Below the pieces are notes generated by a model. It had not been told where the DNA came from. It saw nothing but the letters and a program-made list of their open reading frames with translations, and did not search any database. Positions 1 through 9,905 of a stretch of DNA of 64,000 nucleotides are shown here, in pieces; within the stretch, counting starts at the first letter, position 1, and each line of letters starts with the position of its first letter. Location: positions 287,268,187-287,332,186 of the forward strand of contig JAUMIR010000001.1 of assembly GCA_030847615.1 (NCBI GenBank). The letters run 5' to 3'. The stretch comes from Gambelia wislizenii (Eukaryota > Chordata > Lepidosauria > Squamata > Crotaphytidae). The position numbers were made by a program, and so were the translations under genes.

Positions 1-790
1 TTTTCTGTGACACTCTGGTCCCTAAGGATGCCTGGGAGAAGGAAACAAACAAGGCATCGCAACGTCTGATGGAGGCTGTCCAACTTATATAGATTTTTAG
101 GGCCCTCCTGACATCCAGCCTGTGCTAGAGCTTTTCCTTTGGATGCGAAGGGTTGGGACAGAAGGAGGGCAGAATCATAGGTTGCAAAACGTGGAACTCG
201 GAGATGACCTTCGATCTGAATGAAGGATCTGGGTGAAGAGTTACCACGTCCTCGCTGAAGGAGCAAATGTATTCCCTTACTGACAGAGAGGCCAGCTCTG
301 ACACTCTTCGCGCTGAGGTGATGGCAACTAGAAAGGTGACCTTGATGGTGAGAGTCTTAAGTGGGATTTTATATAAGGGTTCGAATGGGTGTTTCATCAG
401 TTGCCTGAGAAATAGGGAGAGGTTCCATGAAGGGAACCTATGACGCACCGGGGGTGATACAATGGAGGTACCCCTCAGGAAACGTCTGATGTGTGGATGC
501 GAGGACAGGCGAGTCCTGTCCTGTGCTGTGAGGAAGGCTGATAGTGCGGCCACCTGCCTTTTCAGCATGTTTGGCCGCAGGCCTGCTTCGAGGCCTTTTT
601 GTAGGAAGGCTAGTACGTGTTTCACTGAGGCTTCCTCACCGGCCAGATGCCTGGAGGCGCACCATCTTTTGAAGGCTCTCCATGTGGCTTTGTAAATCCT
701 CCTGGTAGACATGCGTCTTGGTGAGAGAAGGGTACTGATAACTGACTCGTCGTAGCCATGGTCTCTCAGGGCTTGCCGCTCAATCTCCAT
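1..790 (-). pseudogene. DIRS tyrosine recombinase fragment
   Basis: An open frame of 221 residues starts at the ATG at 788-790. An N-terminal SAM-like DNA-binding region is suggested by residues such as RRIYKATWRAFKRWC. The first catalytic box follows around SARRVSELASL, whose Arg is the first Arg of the R-H-R-Y set. A TAG stop at 125-127 interrupts the frame. The same frame then continues to the window edge with HRLDVRRALKIYISW, typical of the segment before the second catalytic box. The remaining His, Arg and Tyr would lie outside the window. The protein would normally recombine a circular DNA copy into the genome. The stop makes this copy inactive. Confidence 0.85.
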
Positions 791-2300
791 ACTGTCAACT
801 GAAGCCAGCTTGGATCTGGGTGAAGGATCGGTCCCTGATGCAGTAGGTCAGTCCTCTGAGGTAGACACCCCCAGGGTTGTCTTGGCCAGTGAGGCGCTAC
901 CAAGACCACTTGTGCCCTCTCCTGGCGAATCTTCCGGCAGACCTTCCCTATGAGGGGAAGTGGAGGGAATAGGTACAGGAGGCCCGCTGGCCAAGGGGAT
1001 CGTAGGGCGTCTGTCCCCTCGGCATTGTAGTGGTGAAATCTGGCAAAGAACCTGTCCAGTTTGGAGTTTGACCGCATTGCAAACATGTCCACGTCCATTG
1101 GGCCAAACCTGGCTTGGATCTGGTGGAATACCTCGTCGTTCAGTTCCCATTCCCCCAGGGGGACTGAGTACCTGCTCAGGTAGTCCGCTTGTTGGTTGAG
1201 ATCCCCCTGCAGGTATTGCGCAGTGAAAAACAGTACCGTTCTCTCTGCCCAGAGGAATATGAGATCCGCTTCCTGCTGTAAGGACCTGGATCTCAGCCCT
1301 CCTTGTTTCGCTATGTACGAGTGGGCGGTGATGTTGTCCATCATCACCGTGACATGCTGCCCCTTGAGGATAGGGGTGAAGTGCTGGAGGGCCAGTCGTG
1401 CTGCCCGTAGTTCCAGCCAGTTGATGCTGTGTAGTTTCTCCTGTGGACTCCAAAGCCCTTGTGTTACCTGTCCCTGGCAATGCACTCCCCATCCCCATAG
1501 GCTCGTGTCTGAGGTAACTAGGATCGGCTGTGATATTGTGAATGGGGAGCCCCTGCTCGTTGAGTTTGTCTGTGTCCACCAGACCAAGGAGTCCTTCACA
1601 TGCTGTGGAAGAAGAAGTGGAGACTTCCTCATCGCAATCTCCTTCTGATAGGGCATTAGGAAATTCTGTAGAGGTCTGGAGTGGAATCATGCCCAGGGCA
1701 CTACTCCGAACGCCGAGATCATGAGGCCTAGGAGCCTGGCCAGCAAAGACAGCAGTACCTTCCTTAACGATCGAACTGTACGTGCCTCCCGCCGAAGGAC
1801 CTCCTGTCGTTCCTGCGAAAGGGTGACCCTGGAGTGCAGTGTGTCTATTTCCACACCCAGGTGGACGATGGAACGGGCAGGAGACAGGCTGCTCTTCTTG
1901 AGGTTCACCAGGAAGCCATGAGCCTGTAGGTAGCGAATTGTGACCTGTAGGTCTCTCTCTGCCTTCTCCAAGGAGGAGGCCCGGAGGAGGATAGGCTAGG
2001 CCGAAGGGAAGGGCTGTGAATTGGAAGTGTTGATCTCCGAAGGCAAAGTGAAGATATTGTCTGTTGTTTTCGTGAATCATGATGTGCATATATGCATCCG
2101 AGAGGTCGAGTGAGGATAGGAAGTCTTTTGGTTGTAGAGCCTCCCTGATGGATGTAAGCGTCTCCATCTGGAACTTTTTGTAGGTGACGCATCTGTTGGC
2201 ATATTTCAGGTCCAGGATAGATCTTAGGTTGCCATCCTTCTTTCGTACTGTGAAGGAGGAGGAGTACACACCTGAGAAGCATTGAGAAATCGGGACTTCT
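766..2300 (-). pseudogene. DIRS reverse transcriptase / RNase H, with RT catalytic box deleted
   Basis: RT fingers and palm are visible as VPISQCFSGVYSSSFTVRKK, then a DLSDAYMHI motif holding the first catalytic Asp, then ALPFGLA. Directly after GLA (near 1990-1996) the sequence jumps out of frame to ILLRASSLEKAERD, which normally follows the YxDD box. The YxDD active site is therefore missing. The thumb region (1971-1687) ends in TGA at 1687-1689. In the same frame RNase H follows with its acidic residues still visible (SDTSLWGWG, NWLELRAA, MMDNITAHS, NQQADYLSR). After it comes the DIRS-specific region VDMFAMRSNSKLDRFFARF. The protein would have copied element RNA into DNA. This copy cannot. 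Confidence 0.88.
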
Positions 2301-2301
2301 T

Positions 2302-5004
2302 CTATGGTGGCAATGTCCCTTGAGTTATGGCTTCTGTGAGGTCCCTTGCTTTCTTTGGTCCTTGGGAACCGGGAAGAAATCTGCTCTTTGGTCTTGTGTC
2401 AAACTCGATTTTGTACCCGTGGGTGATTGTTGAGACAACCCACCTGTCCGTCGTCAGGTTCCACCAAGGCGCAAAGAACAGACTGAGTTGGCTGCCCACT
2501 GGGGGCGACCCCGAGTCAGGATTGTTGGTGGGAACCCCCCCCCCCCGTTGCTGGTGGGTGGCCCCCCTTCTGTTGCTGTTAGGTTGTGATCTTGAAGCTT
2601 GTCTGATGACGTAGTTCGGCTTGACCCAGGCTGGACGAAAGGAGTTGTAGTTCTGCTGCTTCCCGAATCCTTTGAAGGAACAAAAGGATCGAGAGGTTTG
2701 AAATGGACGCCTGCTGCTCTTCCTGTCTGACTTTTTGAGGGTGGAAAGCATTGCCAACTTTTTATCTTTGGTCTCAACAAGGATGCCCTTCAGTGCCTCC
2801 TCCCTGAAGAGTTTTTGACCATTGAACGCTGAGGATGCCAGTGCTGCTCTGGTGGGAGCGTCCACCTGCCAGTACTTTAGCCATACAGATCTTCTGGCGA
2901 GCGTCAGGGCTCCAATAGTGCGGGCGGAGAAGATCATGGCATCCTGTGCTGCATCCGCTATGAAGAAGAGGAACCTCAATAGAGTTTTATGTAGCATGTT
3001 CAGGTCAAGCTCCTGGATCTCCATGAGTTCCTGAAGCCAAACAATTGCAGCTCGGGAGAATAGTGATGTGGCCAAGGTGGTCCTGACTCCGCATGCTGTG
3101 GAATCATGGGCCTTCTTGATGGCCGCATCGGCTCTTTTTTTCGTCTGGGTCCCGGAGGGAGCCCTCTCCCTCTTTTGGAGCTAGACAATTAGAGATAAGA
3201 GAGGCAACCGGATTGTCAACCACTGGAGGCTTCAGCAGATCTAGAAAACGCTGGCTGGTGTTGTAGTATTTCTGGGCAACTGTAGTCTTCCCATGGAAGG
3301 TTTTTCCCATTCGTCGGTTACCAGGGACCAGAACGCCTCTGGGAAAGGCAGCTCTGGTTTCTTCAGACGCGAGGTGCACATCACTGCCGCTACCTTCTCA
3401 TTGGAGGAAGATGTTGAGGAAGATTGTTCCGAGTCCGAGGATGAAATTTCCAGGGTTGGCATCATCTTGGTGAGGAGAGAGATATACCACTCTCCTTGGA
3501 ATAGGTGATCCGAGTACTCCTGGTCCGCCACCTCAGAATCGGTGATTTCATCTTCGTCATTGAGGTTCCTGTTGTCTTGTGATCCGGAACCCCTGACTGC
3601 TTCTAGAAGGGTGCGTTCCTCGTCTGAGCCTGCTGGGGACTCTTCAAAGGAGTAGTTGGAAGGGGTGTCCTTCCTCTTCTTAGTTAGAGTGTCTGCTCTT
3701 GGTGAGACCGTCTTGGTGCCCCTGTTTGAAGACTTGGCCTTTCCCTATCCTTTAGTTTGACATGGTTGCGCGCTGCTTGTCTGGTCCTTGGGGGGGATTC
3801 CTGAGGCCGAGGCACTAGTGCTAGGCTCTTCAGATGAATCCTCGTCTGAAAGTAGTGCCTTAGAGAGGAGTTGTAGGGCTGCCGTGATGGCACCCTTGCG
3901 TTTTTTGTGACAACCCTGCTGTGTGGGCACATTCTCCCTAGTTTTGGCCACCAGAGCAGCAACCCATTCAATGTCAGATTCTTCCCCGCTAGATGGATGA
4001 AGGAACAGGGGGATACCCTGATGGCTTCTATTATTGTGGCACATGGGGGCCTGGTAGGCAGGGGCCTGGTAGGCCGGGGCCTGGCTACCTGCGCTTGGGG
4101 CCTGCAGGAGCAAGGTCTGGTGAACTGGCGCCTGATGAGGCAAGGCTTGGTGGACCATGGCCTGTTGGACCTGTTGGGCTGGGGCCTGGGTAGGCAAGGC
4201 CTGTGGTAGTACATATTGAGGGTCCAGGGTCTGTGGAATCGCGGCCTGAGTGGTCAAGGCCTGCGAGGAAGGGGCTTGAGTGGTCGGGGCTTGCGAGGCC
4301 TGCACCCCATTGTCCAGGCTCTGTGGTGGCTGGAAAGGCTGAGCTTGGACCTGGTTCCCTAACATGGGGGGGGGGGGCAAGGTTGAGGCTTGGGAGTCCC
4401 GGTCTGGCACTAGCCCCCCCCCCTGTAGCGGTGGTAGCGGGGGCCTGGGTCCTGGTGGATGAGGGAACCTCCTTGGGGGTGGGGGAGTCCCCGCTCCCCC
4501 CGTTTCCCTCTGGAACCCCGTTTGGCCTCCATGGTGGCAAAACGGCCGAAGTCCCTAAGAGCAGGGAGGGCACGATGCATGGGGGAAGGGCCAGGTCGTC
4601 CCCGCTCCCCCCGAGGGACCCCTGTACCTTACTGGGGCCTCCTGCCCCCATCCATGAATGGCAGCAGGGTCCTGGAGCATGCCAGGAGCTCCATAGGGGC
4701 GGATGGTCGATCGCGGCCCCAGAGGAGTCCTCGTAGGCCAGCTTCTTCTTTGGTTGCGCTGGCCTCTTCTGCAGCTTTGTCATCGCCTGCCCTTCCAAGA
4801 CCTTCCCAGCCACGATGGCTTGGTGGGCTCTACGGGCCGCATCCCTTTGTGGGACCCCCCGCAGGGAACCGCCAGCGGCAGCAATGGCAACCGCGGCTCC
4901 TATCTCGGTGCTTGCGCAATCTCGGAGTGGCCGCGGTTGGTAGCCTCATCCCCGGCCACTCCGGAGTCCTTTCCCGCTGTCTGCGATCCCTCCTGGGTCT
5001 GCAT
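2302..5004 (-). pseudogene. DIRS gag-like region with broken frames and a QAP/QAL repeat tract
   Basis: The best start is the ATG at 5002-5004 (MQTQEGSQTAGKDSG), stopped after about 34 codons. The reading then moves between frames. 4813-4640 holds MTKLQKRPAQPKKKLAYEDS. 4410-3745 holds many QAP, QAL and QAx units (a low-complexity Gln/Ala/Pro linker) and an acidic stretch. About 3630-3241 holds VADQEYSDHLFQGEWYISLL, and 3075-2302 a helical and basic region (RRPFQTSRSFCSF). Runs of G or C at 2537-2549, 4371-4377 and 4413-4420 lie near the frame changes. The last part of the 3075-2302 frame (from VGSQLSLFFAPWWN) already reads like the N-terminus of the pol protein. High-GC frames on the plus strand here are shadows. 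Confidence 0.75.
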
Positions 5005-5400
5005 GGCTGCCGGGAGTCAGGGAGCCAAGGAAGGCAGAGGGGAGGGGGGAAGCAGAAAGAGGCAGCCTGAGAAGCCGCGAGAGGAAAGGTGTTCTTTTTT
5101 TTTTTAAAGAGGCAGGAAATTTAAAGTGAGAGAATTAAAGTCAGAGAGTTTCTGCACTAAAGCAGTAAAGAAGGAGAGGAAAAGGGATAGAAAAAGCAAA
5201 TAAAAGACACAGGATAGACGGAGGAGATTTCCCTACTACCGGCTGGACGAAGCAGGAAGTTAGAACTGGCCTCATGGCTCCAGGATGGAGGAGATAAAGA
5301 CAAAGAAATTTGAATATCAAGAGGCTTGATGTAACTTCCTGCTACACCTGGGCGGTGACTGACGAAACCCAGAGATGAAGGACCCGTATCACCCCTACCT

Positions 5401-5764
5401 CAGAGAATGTGTAGCCTCAAAATGTCATTGGACTGTGACTCCAAACGTTCCTTATCTTTAGCTCTGCTGAGTAGGGGTGCTGGAAGTTGCAGTCCAACAA
5501 CCTTTGGAGGACATCACAGTACTTGCCACCACTGTAAACCATGAAATATTGTGCCATAATCAATCTGTTAAACTTTTAAGTTGCCAGAAGATGCTTTCTC
5601 GTTTCTTTGGGGCTGTTGGTATAAATTCCTTGCCCTGAGGGTCGTCACTTCCAGTTTTTGTGGCATTATCTTATGTATTTTACCCATGTAATTCTGAAGA
5701 ATCTTGTTCCTCTCACTAGTTTACTGATAGTGGCCTGCTTAGTGTTAATGGTTATGTTTTGCAG
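5401..5764. other. COBLL1 intron with a hAT-like MITE remnant
   Basis: This is intronic sequence before the first visible COBLL1 exon. At about 5475-5530 there is half of the common palindromic MITE (GGAAGTTGCAGTCCAACAAC then a pairing segment). Nothing else is recognised. The exon acceptor is the TTTTGCAG ending at 5764. Confidence 0.5.
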
Positions 5765-5850
5765 AGAGGAACATAATCAGATACCCAGAGAAAATGTTAT
5801 ATTTGACAATGAGAAGCTGCTTGGAGCATTGCAGACAACTACAAAAATTG
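5765..5850 (+). CDS. COBLL1: COBLL1 internal coding exon (cordon-bleu WH2 repeat protein like 1)
   Basis: This 86 bp exon has acceptor TTTTGCAG and donor GTAAGT. It enters with one base completing a codon, reads EEHNQIPRENVIFDNEKLLG and onward, and ends with one base (G). The next exon starts with two bases that complete the codon, so reading continues as TTTKIG then HCDATSLP. Assignment rests on this phase match and on the unmistakable COBLL1 exon that follows. The segment itself is poorly conserved and has no domain. Earlier exons, which carry the N-terminal cobl domain, are upstream of the window. Confidence 0.75.
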
Positions 5851-6280
5851 GTAAGTTTCTCTTCCTTTAGAGTGAATTGTGTTTTTGTCACTTATGCTAT
5901 ATAACTTTAAAGTTTTAGGATGACCCTTCCAATATTTTTGATGACTGCAAACCTACTGTGAGGATTGCTCATGTATGAGAATTTTCCATGAATGATTCTA
6001 TCAGTGTGGCTGCCCACAAACTATGGAAGCCAATAACTGTGCTGTCCTCTCTAAAGGAACATGTTATGAGATGGTATGTGTATTCTGAATATTTTAAAAA
6101 TAGTCATGGTTATATCTGCCAGAAGTGCATTTGTCTAGACTGTGAAAACTCTGCACCAAATGACTGTATTATCTGTGGATATTTACCATGGAATAGTGTA
6201 GTACTATTTATTTATTCATGGTTCACACAACTGTTTGATCCTAATGTTGTTTTCAAAATTGTGCTTGCCCTTTTAAAAAG

Positions 6281-7857
6281 GTCACTGTGATGCAACATCC
6301 CTTCCAGCAATGACAGATGAAAGAAAATGTGATGTGGTAGGAATGAGAGAAAGTAAAACACTTGAAGTGTCAAACTGCGAAACCTATCAAGATGAAACCT
6401 CTCTAGATCAGGAGCACAATACTCAAGCACTTCTAGGAGTGCATGATCAAAATTGGGATTGCTCTAGTGTGGAGACAGTAAAGACTCAAGATGTTGCAAT
6501 TCAGGCAACTCCATCTGATAATAATTTAGACCAGAGTGCATTAAAGGACAATATGGATCCTCAAGGTTACAAGCTGGTCAGCCACAAAGGTTCAACTCGT
6601 ATCCAGAAATCAGTTGTGGAGAGTGAGTCCTCAGAGCTCCTGAACAGGGCCCATGGGACTGTTGGAACTTTGACAGAGCTCAGCCACCAGAAACACCAAG
6701 CATTTCAGAGCAGAACAAGTCCTAATGGCGACCAAAGTAATACATTTGGGAATGATAGCTTTGTTCCACCACAAAGAGTTGTCAAAAGTCCAGTTAGTTC
6801 CCCCACAAAGGGTTACCCTCTTTATCGTCAAGACTCAAAGCCCAAACCTAAGCCTTCCAATGAGATTACAAGAGACTACATACCCAAGATTGGAATGACT
6901 ACTTATAAAATAGTGCCTCCAAAATCTCTGGAAATAGTGAAGAACTGGGAGCCAGAGAATCAAGAAGCATCCTGTTTGCATGTGTCTCCTAAGAATGAAA
7001 ATTCCCAAGAGTCTGGTACACAAACAGAAATTCTAAATACAATAAAAAGCCCAAATGAAACAAGATCTGGTCTTAGAGATGAAGTTAGGTTGCCAGGGAA
7101 TGACCCACTGGCTAAAACGTACAGTATTGTGGATAATATGACACTTGCTTTCTCTAATGCCAAAGGCAAGAAAATAGAAGCAGAATATTCCAGGCCTAAT
7201 CCAGAGCATCTAATCACTCCCTTGGTGCTAAGCACAAAAAGCAAAAGTTGTTCGCCTCCTGCAGTACAAGAAAAATCAAGTATCTTAAGTCCTCCACCAA
7301 AGCCGAGCAGTTTTTATTTGCAGATGCAAAGGAGGGCTTCTAGTCATTATGTAACATCTGCAATTGCAAGAAGTAGTTCTCTTAGTAGCCCTACTCAGAG
7401 TGAAGCTAAGACTATAGACACAGAGAAAAAGTTGGTATCACCAGATCAAAATTCTTTTCCATTTCCTAGACCGGTTAGTGTTCCTTCTCAGTCAGTAGAG
7501 AAAAAGATTGAGAACGGCAATATTGAAGGGAAAAACGAAGTCACCACTTCTGCTATCAAAATGCCTAAGCCTCTGTATTCTCCACCCTCCCAACCTCCTC
7601 CAGTGAATCTCAAAACTCTGAGGACTTTTGTTTTGCCACAACCATATTCAAGTTCCAAGCCCTCACCTTTTGCCCTTGCTGTATCGTCAGCGGTTAAGAG
7701 ATCTCAGTCATTCAGTAAATCCTACACCAGTTCAACCAGGCCATTAAAAGAGCATACCTCTCTTGATCGTTCCTCATCCATGTTCAACACTGAGATAAAA
7801 GACCCTTCTCCTTTGCCAAGTCCAACAGGACAGACACAACAGAGCGTGCCAGACAAG
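6281..7857 (+). CDS. COBLL1: COBLL1 large coding exon, disordered Pro/Ser-rich region
   Basis: This 1577 bp exon follows the acceptor TTTTAAAAAG and ends before the donor GTAAAA at 7858. It supplies 525 full codons plus two leading bases and ends in phase 0 (QQSVPDK). The block RDYIPKIGMTTYKIVPPKSL (about residues 190-215) is the conserved signature I recognise from COBLL1, with a KPKPKPS tract before it. The rest is low-complexity Ser/Pro-rich sequence with proline clusters (SPPPKPSSF, SPPSQPPPVNLK), typical of the long penultimate region of the family. The protein is cytoplasmic and actin-related. This region is probably a disordered binding scaffold. The internal ATG at 6310 is not a start. 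The exon is intact. Confidence 0.93.
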
Positions 7858-8777
7858 GTAAAAACCTATAATACTATATATTTTTAAACTTATTTTTAAA
7901 TGTGGGACTCACCCTGTTGCTGACATTTCTTAATGATATTTTTGAGTAAGTTAATACATCTCAGATTACTTGCAAAAATAAAATACGAATATGCACCTTC
8001 CAGAGAGAAGTTAACTTCTATGCAGCAAAAACAAACAAAGACAAAAGACAAAATACATTTGTTGCTATATGATAAAATAGGCTGGGGTCCCTGAAAATTT
8101 ATGCCACAATAAATAACGCTAGTTATTAAGGTGGCAGAATACTCTTTTGATAAAATATACAGTTGCTCAGAGCTTGGTACTTGTAATTAATTTTCCCCAA
8201 TAGTAATTAGATTAAATCACAATTGTAACTTAGCAAGGGATACATGCACTCCTTTGGCATCATGAGTGTAACGTTTTAGTTACCTTTAGAATTATCAGGC
8301 ATGACCTCTCTTAATGGTGGAGAAGGAATATGACATGGTTCAGTTGTAGAATACAGGTTGTTCTACAACTCATGCTGCTGCCTCATATTCTGAGTATTGA
8401 GTTGACAATCAAGTGAATGGGGTGGAGAGTGTGATTAGTAGCCCAAGATAGCAGTTTTTAGCATCCAGGTTCCCCCCCCCCCCAAAAAAAATATATACAT
8501 TTCTTGTAATTTATTTTAGTTGCTTCTGAGAAACACAGATTTTGTGTTTTAGTTGCTTCTGAGAAACACAGAAGTGAAGCAAAATGTCAACTAGAATAGT
8601 AACTGTTTTTGGAAGCATTGGAACTGTAACGGTAACTTCTTATGGAAAAAAAAGATGTTTTTCTGGTTATCCACTAACTAATAAATGTGAATGGGATGAT
8701 GGTGTGGGACTAAGAAAGCCACTGTGACCTCACTTGGGTAACCTTTTCTATTTTGTTTTGTTTTTTTCATCCAACAG
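7858..8777. other. COBLL1 intron, no recognised element
   Basis: This is AT-rich intronic sequence from the donor at 7858 to the acceptor CCAACAG ending at 8777. It holds a C9-A8 run near 8472-8490 and a short tandem duplication (separate entry). No transposon family was recognised. Confidence 0.6.
8514..8573. repeat. 33 bp tandem duplication
   Basis: The segment TTTTAGTTGCTTCTGAGAAA begins at 8514 and recurs at 8547, giving a period of 33 bp and nearly two exact units. It lies inside the COBLL1 intron just after a homopolymer run. Confidence 0.85.
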
Positions 8778-8957
8778 AAAAACAATTGTGCAAGCCACGA
8801 ACATAGCAGGCAAGTTCCCTCTTTGCCCGGCCACCCAACAACTGCTGCCTGTGAGAAAGGCACTGCTGTGACTCTCCAGCGCCCTGACCCAGAACAGATC
8901 CACCAGAGCTTGCTGGCTGCAATCCGCTCTGGAGAAGCTGCTGCCAAATTGAGAAGG
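8778..8957 (+). CDS. COBLL1: COBLL1 exon carrying a WH2 actin-binding motif
   Basis: This exon is exactly 60 codons, phase 0 at both ends, with acceptor CCAACAG and donor GTGAGG. The first 38 residues are unstructured. The end reads DPEQIHQSLLAAIRSGEAAA then KLRR, with the following Val supplied by the next exon. This is a WH2 motif: a short amphipathic helix (HQSLLAAIRSG) followed by the basic LRRV element that replaces the classic LKKT. WH2 motifs bind monomeric actin in the cleft between subdomains 1 and 3. COBLL1 proteins carry one such C-terminal motif, unlike the three of COBL. Confidence 0.93.
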
Positions 8958-9504
8958 GTGAGGATGGTTCCCCCACCTCATCATTAAATCAATAACAATG
9001 GATTTACAGAGCTTATTTCAAAATCACCATAGCTGTCAGCATTGGCATCAGTTATGATGAGAGAGTCTTGTGGGACTGTGAATTTTGAAGAGTGCCAATA
9101 GATTTATGAACTGAGCGCAAGCTGTTCGTGCTGACCTTGGATTGGTTGAAGGAAGGAGCATGCATAGTGTACTGTACATTTGAAGCATATATTTAGCATT
9201 CAATGTATAGAGTTAGGGCATCTGTTAATAGCTGGTATGAAGTCCTAGAGATCAAGTTCTTAGGGAATTTATTTCTCTTACGTTGCCTACAGTGTTTGAA
9301 CATTCCATGTGGATGTCCAGCTGCCTTGTCTCAGTTTTCAAAAGGGTTTTCATCGATAGGGAACAGGCAGCAGCCATAGATAGAGATGATGGAGTAGGGT
9401 ATCCTGTTTTGCGTTTTATCTCTCAGTATTGTCCAGTTCAGAAACATCTGTAGTAGGAATGTGGTAAAGGTAAGAAGATGGGTATTTTCAAAACTATCCA
9501 GCAC

Positions 9505-9508
<4 letters not shown>

Positions 9509-9549
<41 letters not shown>
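9509..9549. repeat. (TC)n microsatellite
   Basis: About 20 perfect TC units in the last COBLL1 intron, directly before a LINE-like repeat. It is likely length-polymorphic. Confidence 0.95.
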
Positions 9550-9555
<6 letters not shown>

Positions 9556-9905
9556 TTATGTGCCCTGCTTTTATCATGGGGTCCCAGGGTAGTGTAAATT
9601 ATACAAATAAGTAATTTAAACAGATTAAAACCATAAATAATTTAACCAAAATAAGACCATAAGGAACAAAAAACACCCCAGTTAAAACAACTTTAAAGTC
9701 TACAAGTGTTTAAAACTATGTGTATGTACACTTTGAAATAAATGAGTCCCCAAAGGCTTTAATACAAAACCATGTTTCGGCCTCCACGGGTACAAATCAA
9801 GGGGTCACAACCGAGAAGGCTCTCTCCCATATCTTCCTGTCTCATATGGCCCCTACTGGTGGGACACAGATGAGGCTCCCTCCTGCAGAGACACTCCTTG
9901 AGGTA
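9550..9905 (-). repeat. LINE-like interspersed repeat (L2/CR1 type, class uncertain)
   Basis: The stretch has an A-rich middle with scattered AAATAA units followed by a block resembling GGCTCTCTCCCATATCTTCC. The same layout recurs at 40275, 58838 and 63347, so this is a dispersed family. By analogy the 3' tail is on the left, giving minus orientation. The class is not proved from sequence alone. Confidence 0.5.

Larger units (their letters stand above)
1..5400 (-). mobile_element. DIRS-type tyrosine-recombinase retrotransposon, decayed, 3' end cut by window edge
   Basis: On the minus strand the order is gag-like, reverse transcriptase, RNase H plus the DIRS-specific downstream domain, then tyrosine recombinase. 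That order is characteristic of DIRS elements, which integrate through a recombinase rather than a DDE integrase. The element lies antisense in a COBLL1 intron. It is dead: gag has several frameshifts, RT lacks its catalytic box, a TGA separates RT from RNase H, and a TAG interrupts the recombinase. The left boundary is outside the window. The right boundary near 5400 is placed where recognisable element sequence gives way to a different repeat, so it is approximate. Terminal repeats could not be verified. Confidence 0.9.

Noticed and set aside
3907..5107. Several long GC-rich open frames on the plus strand opposite the DIRS gag region
   Set aside because: They mirror the coding strand of gag, consist of Gly/Arg/Pro-rich low-complexity sequence and have no start context or splice support.
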